Positions 8,587-14,515 of a stretch of 24,507 bases of DNA are shown here, in pieces; within the stretch, counting starts at the first letter, position 1; each line of letters opens with the position of its first letter. This DNA comes from CAZTME01 sp964614795. GTDB taxonomy: Bacteria; Patescibacteriota; Microgenomatia; UBA1400; PJMF01. Location: NCBI GenBank assembly GCA_964614795.1, contig CAZTME010000006.1:1-24507 (forward strand). Reading direction: 5' to 3'. Under the pieces are notes generated by a model. The model saw only the letters and a program-made list of their open reading frames with translations. It was not told the origin of the DNA and searched no databases. The translations under genes and the position numbers were made by a program.

Positions 8587-8622
8587 GTTAAATTTTGCGG
8601 TTGTTATTATGTGACAACTCTA
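8587..8622 (-). repeat. Palindromic intergenic element, half copy D
   Basis: On the minus strand this reads TAGAGTTGTCACATAATAAC and runs on for about 36 bases that align with one arm of copy B (TAGACTTGTCACACAATAAC in that orientation) with few differences, before it meets the dnaE stop. The following 8628-8673, with CTCGTTGTACG, vaguely resembles the far arm of copy A in inverted order. I treat it as a rearranged or decayed copy between dnaE and pyrG. Confidence 0.5.
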
Positions 8623-8673
8623 TTAGAATGAGCTCCCATGAGCAATAAACTCGTTGTACGGTAACGACTAGTT

Positions 8674-8702
8674 TTGCCATGGTATTTTTTTATTTATATT
8701 AA
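8674..8702 (+). promoter_or_regulatory. Candidate pyrG promoter, leaderless geometry
   Basis: TTGCCA at 8674-8679, a 17-nt spacer and TATTAA at 8697-8702 place the predicted transcription start on the A of the pyrG ATG at 8709. TATATT at 8695-8700 is an alternative -10 and would start 2 nt upstream. No Shine-Dalgarno precedes the ATG. The call is from hexamer match and spacing only. Confidence 0.45.
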
Positions 8703-8708
8703 ATTAAT

Positions 8709-10382
8709 ATGAAAAATAAACCCTCTCATCCCAAGTACATATTCGTCTCCGGAGGTGTGCTTTCGGGCTTAGGTAAGGGCATTACTGCGGCATCACTGGG
8801 ACTACTTCTGCAATCAAGAGGATATTCAGTAACCAATATTAAGTGTGAAAATTACTTAAATCTTGATTCCGGCAACATTAATCCTATTGAACATGGAGAT
8901 GTTTTTCTGTGTGAAGACGGTCTGGAAGCAGATTTGGATTTGGGTAGTTATGAGCGTTTTATTGGCAATGAAGTTGGTCACAAAAATTTTACGACTATGG
9001 GACAGATTTATTCAAAGGTCATTCAGGACACAAAAAATTTAAGATTTGGTGGGGCGACGGTGGATGCCATTCCCTATGTTCCCGAAGAAGTAATTGCCAG
9101 AATCAAAGAAGCGGCTAAGGGATATGATCTGATTTTGGTTGAATTGGGTGGCACGGCGGGAGAGTATCAAAATGTGATTTATTATGAAGCATATCGCGTC
9201 ATGAAATTGCGCCAACCTCAAGACGTTATTCACATTCATGTCACTTACTTTCCCAAGCCGGAACATATTAATGAACTAAAAAGTAAACCTACGCAACTTT
9301 CAGTCAAAATGCTCAATGAAATGGGTATTCAACCAGAATTCGTAGTGGGCAGGGGTGAAGTACCAATCGATGAAAAACGCAAAGAAAAAGTGGCCTACTA
9401 CTGCAATTTAGACAAAAAACATGTCATTTCCAATCCCGATTGCGAGACTATTTATGAAGTACCGCTTATTTTTGCAGAGCAAAACTTCGACACTTTAGTT
9501 TTGGAAAAACTTAATTTACCAATCAAACGTTCTCAATTAGATAAATGGCGTAAATTTGTTGATAGTATTCAAGCTCCAAAGCGTTTATCGTTAACCGTTG
9601 CCATTATTGCCAAGTATATTGCCACCGGCGACTTCGAGCTCAAAGATTCATATACTTCACTAATTGAATCGTTGCAATTTGCCGGTTGGAAAGCCAATGT
9701 GGATCTCAAAATCGAGTTTATCAATGCCGAAGAATTGGAAAAAAATGATCAAAAAGCTCAAGCTCAATTAAAAAAAGCTCAGGGAATTATAGTGCCTATC
9801 GGTTGGGGAGAAAGGGGAGTGGAGGGAAAAATTTCCGCTATCACCTTTGCTCGCACACACAAAATTCCTTTCGTGGGCTTGTGTTATGGCATGCAACTGG
9901 CCAGCATTGAGTTTGCTCGCAATGTGGTTGGACTAAAAGGCGCTCATACCACCGAAGTTGATCCTAACACTCCACACCCCATTATTCACGATATTCCGTT
10001 TGACACACGCTATCAAACAATCAAAGGTGAAGGTGCTTCTATGAGGCTTGGAGGTTATGATTGTGTCTTAAAAGAAGATACTTTGGTTTATGAAATATAT
10101 GATAATCACGACGCCTTTAAAGATAAAAGAAAGCGCCTGATTTCCGAACGCCATCGACACAGATATGAATTCAACAACGATTATAGAAAAGCCCTTGAGG
10201 AAAAAGGTTTTATTTTTTCCGGCACTTCACCGGATGATTTTTTTGTTGAATGGATTGAATTGCCCAAAAAAATGCACCCCTTCTTCGTCGGCACACAAGC
10301 TCATCCGGAATACAAATCTCGACCTCTAAAACCTCATCCCGTATTTATTGAATTTTTAAAGGCAGTGGAAAAAAACAAGTAA
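8709..10382 (+). CDS. pyrG: CTP synthase
   Basis: This 557-residue enzyme makes CTP from UTP, ATP and glutamine. The synthase half begins K-Y-I-F-V-S-G-G-V-L-S-G-L-G-K-G-I (P-loop), keeps Asp75 in E-A-D-L-D-L-G-S-Y-E-R-F, Glu145 in V-E-L-G-G-T-A-G, and K-P-T-Q-L-S-V. The glutaminase half has nucleophile Cys392 in G-L-C-Y-G-M-Q and a C-terminal H-P-E-Y with its His-Glu pair. Deviations: K-C-E-N-Y-L-N at 45-51 replaces the usual K-x-D-P-Y-x-N, and G-E-Y-Q-N replaces G-D-I-E-S. These look like a lineage-specific subtype, not damage. It stands alone behind a candidate promoter, downstream of repeat copy D. Confidence 0.96.
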   Translation: MKNKPSHPKYIFVSGGVLSGLGKGITAASLGLLLQSRGYSVTNIKCENYLNLDSGNINPIEHGDVFLCEDGLEADLDLGSYERFIGNEVGHKNFTTMGQIYSKVIQDTKNLRFGGATVDAIPYVPEEVIARIKEAAKGYDLILVELGGTAGEYQNVIYYEAYRVMKLRQPQDVIHIHVTYFPKPEHINELKSKPTQLSVKMLNEMGIQPEFVVGRGEVPIDEKRKEKVAYYCNLDKKHVISNPDCETIYEVPLIFAEQNFDTLVLEKLNLPIKRSQLDKWRKFVDSIQAPKRLSLTVAIIAKYIATGDFELKDSYTSLIESLQFAGWKANVDLKIEFINAEELEKNDQKAQAQLKKAQGIIVPIGWGERGVEGKISAITFARTHKIPFVGLCYGMQLASIEFARNVVGLKGAHTTEVDPNTPHPIIHDIPFDTRYQTIKGEGASMRLGGYDCVLKEDTLVYEIYDNHDAFKDKRKRLISERHRHRYEFNNDYRKALEEKGFIFSGTSPDDFFVEWIELPKKMHPFFVGTQAHPEYKSRPLKPHPVFIEFLKAVEKNK

Positions 10383-10416
10383 GTAATTCGATCTCCGCTT
10401 TAATAACATCTCCTCG

Positions 10417-10445
10417 TTGCTTGAAATACTGAGTTGGTATACAAT
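10417..10445 (+). promoter_or_regulatory. Candidate rplS promoter, near-leaderless
   Basis: TTGCTT at 10417-10422, a 17-nt spacer and TACAAT at 10440-10445 predict a start at about 10452, 3 nt before the ATG at 10455. This argues against the in-frame TTG at 10434 as start, because it would lie upstream of the transcript. Confidence 0.45.
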
Positions 10446-10454
10446 ATCACACCT

Positions 10455-10799
10455 ATGGCAAATCAATTAGTTATTAAAAATACGACTGTAAATGTTGGTG
10501 ATACCGTAAGAGTTCATCAAAAAGTGAGTGAAGGCGAGAAGTCACGCACTCAAATTTTTGAAGGTATTATCATCGCCATTCAAGGCTCAACCAGTGGCAC
10601 AAGTTTTACTGTTAGAAGAGTGGGTGTGGCTGGTGTGGGTATTGAAAAAATTATTCCGGTTAACACCCCGGATTTAGTTAAAGTTGAAATTAAATCGAAA
10701 GGCCATGTCCGCCGTGCCAAACTCTACTACTTGCGCAACAGGGTTGGTAAAGCAGCCACCCGTGTGGCGGAAAAGAAAACTGTCGCTCAAGCAGCGTAG
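10455..10799 (+). CDS. rplS: 50S ribosomal protein L19
   Basis: This 114-residue protein of the large ribosomal subunit sits at the 30S-50S interface. It shows the L19 pattern V-G-D-T-V-R-V-H-x-K-V-x-E-G-x-K-x-R-T-Q-I-F-E-G-I-I-I, F-T-V-R-R, G-V-G-I-E-K and R-R-A-K-L-Y-Y-L-R. The start at ATG 10455 gives M-A-N-Q-L-V-I, with no unrelated leader; a TTG 21 nt upstream is rejected because the candidate promoter overlaps it. The C-terminus has a short Ala/Lys-rich tail after the conserved core. The next gene begins 1 nt after the stop. Confidence 0.96.
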   Translation: MANQLVIKNTTVNVGDTVRVHQKVSEGEKSRTQIFEGIIIAIQGSTSGTSFTVRRVGVAGVGIEKIIPVNTPDLVKVEIKSKGHVRRAKLYYLRNRVGKAATRVAEKKTVAQAA

Positions 10800-10800
10800 T

Positions 10801-11157
10801 TTGCCACATTTTCAACTTGGTGAGTCTGGAGAAGATCAAGCCCTGGAATTCTTAAAAAAATTAGGTTGGAAAATTCTGGCCACCAATATTAAGTTCTCTT
10901 ATTATGAATTGGATATTGTAGCCGTTGACAACGATAACCAAGATTTAGTTTTTGTTGAAGTGAAAACGAGAGCGAGTAATCAATACGGAGATCCAAGCTT
11001 GGCAGTTTCTCCAAAGAAAGTTAGATCTTTACAGCGTTTTTCTAGAGAGTACTTAAGAAAAACAAAGTGGCAAGGCAGTTATCGATTTGACACAATCAGT
11101 GTAGTTGCTGGTACAATACAACATTATCGAAACATTACTTGGTTAATGAAACGATAA
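10801..11157 (+). CDS. YraN family (UPF0102) endonuclease-like protein
   Basis: This is a 118-residue protein with the YraN signature: G-E-x-G-E-D-Q-A-L-E-F-L near the start, Y-E-L-D-I-V-A-V-D in place of the common G-E-I-D-L-I-A, V-F-V-E-V-K-T-R, and a helix ending R-E-Y-L. The acidic E-L-D plus E-V-K arrangement is that of a PD-(D/E)xK nuclease fold; the biological role of the family is not settled. I place the start at TTG 10801, which abuts the rplS stop, because the only in-frame ATGs lie about 95 nt or more inside rplS. The rplS-yraN order is common in bacteria. Normal length. Confidence 0.87.
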   Translation: MPHFQLGESGEDQALEFLKKLGWKILATNIKFSYYELDIVAVDNDNQDLVFVEVKTRASNQYGDPSLAVSPKKVRSLQRFSREYLRKTKWQGSYRFDTISVVAGTIQHYRNITWLMKR

Positions 11158-11185
11158 ATTCTTTAACATAAGGTTTGCGAAACAA

Positions 11186-11258
11186 TAGACTTGTCGCGCA
11201 ATTAAGAACATGAATTAACTTGAGAAATGAATCGTGTTGTTATTATGCGAGAAATCTA
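11186..11258 (+). repeat. Palindromic intergenic element, copy C
   Basis: It begins TAGACTTGTCGCGCAATTAA, continues AGAACATGAATTAACTTGAG and ends TATGCGAGAAATCTA. It is about 80% alike, by eye, to copy A on the opposite strand, and its first 16 bases are identical to copy B. Its arms of about 28 bases are imperfectly complementary, so it can form a long hairpin with a loop around 11216-11231. It lies 73 nt upstream of tRNA-Glu. Confidence 0.72.
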
Positions 11259-11310
11259 AATAAAACACTTAGTATCTACCTTGTCTTGGTAAAATAGGAA
11301 TGTTTTATTG
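11259..11310 (+). promoter_or_regulatory. Inverted repeat and possible tRNA-Glu promoter
   Basis: AATAAAACA at 11259-11267 is the exact reverse complement of TGTTTTATT at 11302-11310, with inner CTACC/GGTA pairing possible. Between them TTGTCT at 11281-11286 sits 17 nt before TTTATT at 11304-11309, which would start transcription about 16 nt before the tRNA. The -10 is weak, so the promoter role is tentative; the inverted repeat is directly visible. Confidence 0.3.
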
Positions 11311-11331
11311 TCAAACAAATCTAAAAGACTT

Positions 11332-11403
11332 GGCCCCATCGTCTAGCGGTTAGGACTCCAGGTTTTCATCCTGGCAACCGGGGTTCGATTCCCCGTGGGG
11401 TCA
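11332..11403 (+). tRNA. tRNA-Glu (anticodon UUC)
   Basis: This 72-nt cloverleaf has the acceptor GGCCCCA/TGGGGTC, D arm GTCT-AGCGGTTA-GGAC, anticodon stem CCAGG/CCTGG with loop TTTTCAT giving TTC, variable CAAC, and T arm CGGGG-TTCGATT-CCCCG. The discriminator is A, followed by CAA, so CCA is not encoded. The reading frame of purF runs into its 3' half. Confidence 0.95.
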
Positions 11404-12870
11404 CAAATTTTAATCCTTCATCTTTTCAATTCTCATTTTTTCAGTTATCTTAGCTTTATTCCAAGTGATTTTCTCTCTCACCATTACTCTCGTCCCCAAG
11501 AACATTGCGCTGTGATTGGAGTTTATACCAATTCTCCCGATGCGGCCCGATTAACCCACGCCGGTTTATGGGCTTTGCAACATCGAGGGCAAGAAAGTTC
11601 CGGCATAGCTTCCCTGAGTGGCAACATTATAAGGGTTTATAAAAATCAAGGCCTGGTGGCGAGTGTCTATGATGAAGAGCATTTGTCATTACTCGCTGGT
11701 CACTCGGCCATTGGTCACAATCGTTATGCTACCAGCGGTGGTAAAGGCATAGAACATGCTCAGCCAATTTTTCATAATGAAGATTTGGTGGCGTTGGCAC
11801 ACAATGGCAATCTACCTAGTACGCAGAAAATTGAAAAGTTACTTCATAAGTTAAAAATTGACATTTTCGGGTTAAATGATTCGGAAATGATGCAAAAAGC
11901 CATAAATTATTATCTTCATGATAAACTTTCTTTAGAGAAAGCATTAAAAATAGTTTTGCCTTATTTTACTGGCGTTTACAGCTTGGTCTTATTAACGAGA
12001 GAAGGGCTATTTGCAATTCGCGATCCTCACGGCATTCGTCCACTTTCTCTTGGGAAAGTAAATGGTACATACATTATTTCTTCTGAAACTTGCGCTTTAG
12101 ACACCTTAGGCGCAGAATTTATTCGAGATATAAAACCTGGAGAACTAATTCGAATCAATGCTGAGGGCATCAACTCAACTCAATTACTTCCTGGCAAAGA
12201 ACATTTGGACGTTTTTGAATTTATTTATTTTGCGCGCTCCGATAGTATTCTCTTGGGAAAAAGAGTAGACGAGGTAAGAAAAAATCTAGGAAAACAGTTA
12301 GCTCAAGAGGTAAAAGTCAAGCTCGATGTTGTCATTCCCGTTCCGGACTCCGGTATTTCAGCCACCCTTGGTTTTTCCGCTCAAACTCAAACCCCTTTTG
12401 ATCATGGTTTAATCAAAAATCGCTACATAAATAGAACATTCATTCAGCCGGCTCAAAAATTAAGGGAAGATCAAGTAAAACTGAAGCTTATTCCCATTCC
12501 AGAAGTACTCAAAGGAAAAAAAGTTGGTGTTGTAGACGACTCTATTGTGAGAGGCACCACTGCCAAATCTTTAGTATCTCTGCTCCGAAAGGCCGGTGCT
12601 AAAGAAGTACATCTTCTTATCACTTCTCCCCCTGTAAAATACCCGGATTTTTATGGCATAGACACTCCCAAACAAAAAGATTTAATTGCTTTTAATCACA
12701 ATCCTCAGGAAATCGCCAAAGTTGTAAATGCTAACTCGGTGCAATTCTTATCCTTAGCAGGCTTAAAAAAAGCTCTTGGTAAACTGGCAAGTCATTGTTG
12801 TATGTCTTGTCTAACAGGCGAATATCCTGTAGGTATTAGAGAAAGAAAAAATGAAGTGTGTTCAATTTAA
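11395..12870 (+). CDS. purF: Amidophosphoribosyltransferase (start uncertain)
   Basis: PurF joins PRPP and glutamine to give phosphoribosylamine, the first step of purine synthesis. The Ntn-type glutaminase begins at the catalytic Cys (codon at 11506, E-H-C-A-V-I-G-V-Y), followed by H-R-G-Q-E-S-S-G-I-A and A-H-N-G-N-L. The phosphoribosyltransferase half has P-V-P-D-S-G-I, N-R-Y-I-N-R-T-F-I-Q-P and the PRPP loop V-V-D-D-S-I-V-R-G-T-T. The C-terminus has C-C-M-S-C-L-T-G-E-Y-P, consistent with Fe-S ligands. From Cys to stop is 454 residues, normal. The only ATG/GTG/TTG upstream in frame is the GTG at 11395, inside tRNA-Glu; an in-frame TAG lies at 11344. An ATT start at 11458 would leave a 16-residue propeptide. 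Function is sure, start is not. Confidence 0.93.
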   Translation: MGSQILILHLFNSHFFSYLSFIPSDFLSHHYSRPQEHCAVIGVYTNSPDAARLTHAGLWALQHRGQESSGIASLSGNIIRVYKNQGLVASVYDEEHLSLLAGHSAIGHNRYATSGGKGIEHAQPIFHNEDLVALAHNGNLPSTQKIEKLLHKLKIDIFGLNDSEMMQKAINYYLHDKLSLEKALKIVLPYFTGVYSLVLLTREGLFAIRDPHGIRPLSLGKVNGTYIISSETCALDTLGAEFIRDIKPGELIRINAEGINSTQLLPGKEHLDVFEFIYFARSDSILLGKRVDEVRKNLGKQLAQEVKVKLDVVIPVPDSGISATLGFSAQTQTPFDHGLIKNRYINRTFIQPAQKLREDQVKLKLIPIPEVLKGKKVGVVDDSIVRGTTAKSLVSLLRKAGAKEVHLLITSPPVKYPDFYGIDTPKQKDLIAFNHNPQEIAKVVNANSVQFLSLAGLKKALGKLASHCCMSCLTGEYPVGIRERKNEVCSI

Positions 12871-13206
12871 ATTTGAACGATTGAGTAAAAACACATGAAT
12901 ATAAGCCATGTAATAAGGCCATCTTTCAAGATAAAATCTTCTTGAACTATCCAACAGAGTTATTAATGATCCAATCATCATGGCCGATGTTAGTGGAAGA
13001 TTTGGAGCATTTGGTATATTAGCTGCAAGTTGATTCATTGTCGTTAACATATTTACCCATCGCTCGGGTATTGAATCTGACGAATTATTAAATAGATGAA
13101 GAAAATAAATTGCAAACACACTTAACAGAAATTGATGTTCAGGCACTATGCTAGAATATGTCTCTGTAATTCTTCTCAGTGGATTTATCACACTCTCTCT
13201 GTACAT
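12862..13206 (-). CDS. Hypothetical protein, 114 residues, possibly membrane-associated
   Basis: I do not recognise this protein. It has two hydrophobic helices, about residues 26-39 (F-L-L-S-V-F-A-I-Y-F-L-H-L-F) and 70-85 (L-P-L-T-S-A-M-M-I-G-S-L-I-T-L-L), and an aromatic C-terminal stretch (Y-Y-M-A-Y-I-H-V-F-L-L). It has no Cys and no signal peptide. Evidence that it is real: a strong promoter (TTGACT, 17 nt, TATAAT) whose predicted start is 2 nt before the ATG, and a full-length frame with no competing gene. It converges on purF and overlaps its last 9 nt. There is no Shine-Dalgarno. Confidence 0.65.
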   Translation of the reverse strand: MYRESVINPLRRITETYSSIVPEHQFLLSVFAIYFLHLFNNSSDSIPERWVNMLTTMNQLAANIPNAPNLPLTSAMMIGSLITLLDSSRRFYLERWPYYMAYIHVFLLNRSNLN

Positions 13207-13214
13207 AGCAATAA

Positions 13215-13243
13215 ATTATATCCTATAGTTATTTTTAAGTCAA
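13215..13243 (-). promoter_or_regulatory. Near-consensus promoter of the 114-residue orphan gene
   Basis: On the minus strand, TTGACT (13238-13243) and a perfect TATAAT (13215-13220) are separated by exactly 17 nt. The predicted transcription start is 13208, 2 nt before the ATG at 13206, so the mRNA would be essentially leaderless. It lies back to back with the start of the racemase gene. Confidence 0.8.
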
Positions 13244-13274
13244 TTTTTAATTGTTAGAATTAAATAAATTTATT

Positions 13275-13991
13275 ATGCAGAACCTCTCAAATTTCTCATT
13301 TCGTCTTGGTATTTTAGGTGGCATGGGACCTATGGCTACCGCCTATCTTTATGAACAAATCATCAAAGCAACCCCGGTTAGAACTGACCAAGATCATTTG
13401 GAAATTATCATCGCCTCTTTACCCAAAATTCCCGACAGAACCAAAGCGTTGCTCGAAAATGGCGAAGATCCATTACCTCAACTCAAAGCCGGCGTTCAAT
13501 TGTTGTTGAATGCACAAGCTACACACATTGTTATTCCCTGCAACACCGCCCATGCGTTTTTGCCCAGACTGCAACAAGCAATCAATTTCCACTGCGTTGA
13601 CATGATTGAAGCCACGCGTCAAAAAATTGAAGAACTCAAACTGTCCAAAGTTGGTTTATTAGCCACCACGGGAACAATTCAAACCGGTCTATATGAAAAA
13701 TATCTTCAGAGGACTGCTCAACTAATTTATCCCAATCAAGAAATGCAGTTGGAAGTCATGGATATTATTTACGGCAAAAATGGGGTAAAAGCCGGCAATC
13801 TTTCAGAAGAAAATCAGCATAGATTAATCAAATGTATAAATGAATTAAGTAACCAAGGAGCGCAAGCCGTCATTTTGGGATGCACTGAATTACCTTTGCT
13901 CATCACTCAAAAAAAGACTAGAATTACGCTCATAGAACCCATGCAAGTAGTAGCGGAAAAAATTGTAGCTCTAACTCAAAAATTAGATTAA
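13275..13991 (+). CDS. Aspartate/glutamate racemase family protein
   Basis: This 238-residue protein has the two-cysteine racemase signature: Cys89 in I-P-C-N-T-A-H and Cys203 in L-G-C-T-E-L-P-L-L, with the N-terminal L-G-I-L-G-G-M-G-P-M-A-T motif. The family interconverts L- and D-Asp or Glu without a cofactor; the G-G-M-G-P-x-A-T start is of the aspartate racemase type, rather than MurI. Start: ATG 13275 is preferred over an in-frame TTG at 13251, because an extended -10 (TGTTAGAAT, 13252-13260) covers the TTG. D-amino acids could serve peptidoglycan. The substrate cannot be fixed from sequence alone. Confidence 0.88.
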   Translation: MQNLSNFSFRLGILGGMGPMATAYLYEQIIKATPVRTDQDHLEIIIASLPKIPDRTKALLENGEDPLPQLKAGVQLLLNAQATHIVIPCNTAHAFLPRLQQAINFHCVDMIEATRQKIEELKLSKVGLLATTGTIQTGLYEKYLQRTAQLIYPNQEMQLEVMDIIYGKNGVKAGNLSEENQHRLIKCINELSNQGAQAVILGCTELPLLITQKKTRITLIEPMQVVAEKIVALTQKLD

Positions 13992-14047
13992 TTTTTCACA
14001 GTCCAAAGCTATTCAAAATTTCCTATCCGCAAAAAATCACACAGAAT

Positions 14048-14515
14048 ATGCAAAGAACTCTTCTTTTCGGCGCTCTAATTTTAGCCACTCTGGTTGTCGC
14101 CACTCTCACTTCTGGCAAGTGGTGTGGTACAGCTTGCGCGATTAATACAAACGAAAGTACGTCAATGATTCAATCAGATAAATCAACCAAAATCAATGAA
14201 GCTCTTTCAGCTCAAGATTTTTATGAAAAATCACAGGAATCTAATCAAATCATTCTTGATGTGCGCACCGCGCAAGAATTTGCAACCGGACATATAGAAA
14301 ATGCCATCAATATTGATTTTAATCAAACGGCAAAATTTAGTGAAAAACTTAGTGAGTTGGACAAATCAGCCAATTACTTAATTTATTGTCGCAGTGGCAA
14401 TCGCTCATCGCAGGCGATTTCACTGATGCAAAAACAAGGTTTTACCAACATCTCACACTTGCAAGGAGGAATCATACAATGGCAAGCCGAAAATTTGCCT
14501 CTCCTTCAACCATAA
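14048..14515 (+). CDS. Membrane-anchored or exported rhodanese-like protein
   Basis: This 155-residue protein has an N-terminal hydrophobic segment (about residues 5-22) that would act as a signal or anchor, a short linker, then one rhodanese domain from about 53: I-L-D-V-R-T-A-Q-E-F-A-T-G-H-I-E-N-A-I-N-I, active-site loop C-R-S-G-N-R-S-S with Cys114, and L-Q-G-G-I-I-Q-W. The domain is thus outside the cytoplasmic membrane, where sulfur transfer or sulfide handling is a general possibility. Two Cys in the segment W-C-G-T-A-C do not form a good lipobox. It starts 57 nt after the racemase and shares one base with the next gene (TAATG), so those two are translationally coupled. Confidence 0.9.
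   Translation: MQRTLLFGALILATLVVATLTSGKWCGTACAINTNESTSMIQSDKSTKINEALSAQDFYEKSQESNQIILDVRTAQEFATGHIENAINIDFNQTAKFSEKLSELDKSANYLIYCRSGNRSSQAISLMQKQGFTNISHLQGGIIQWQAENLPLLQP

Noticed and set aside
10434..10454. In-frame TTG start for rplS
   Set aside because: It adds seven residues not found in L19 and overlaps the likely -10 box.
10684..10800. Earlier ATG starts for the YraN gene
   Set aside because: They would overlap rplS by 95 nt or more and give an unrelated Lys/Arg-rich leader; the TTG at 10801 fits the family N-terminus.
12870..13250. Rho-independent terminators at operon ends
   Set aside because: I looked for GC-rich hairpins followed by T runs after dnaE, purF, the GT-C gene and the kinase and found none convincing.
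14479..14515. Upstream ATG (14479) with a GGAGGA as start of the GT-C gene
   Set aside because: The purine run encodes conserved rhodanese residues G-G-I, the added peptide is not hydrophobic or family-like, and ATG 14515 overlaps the stop in the usual coupled way.
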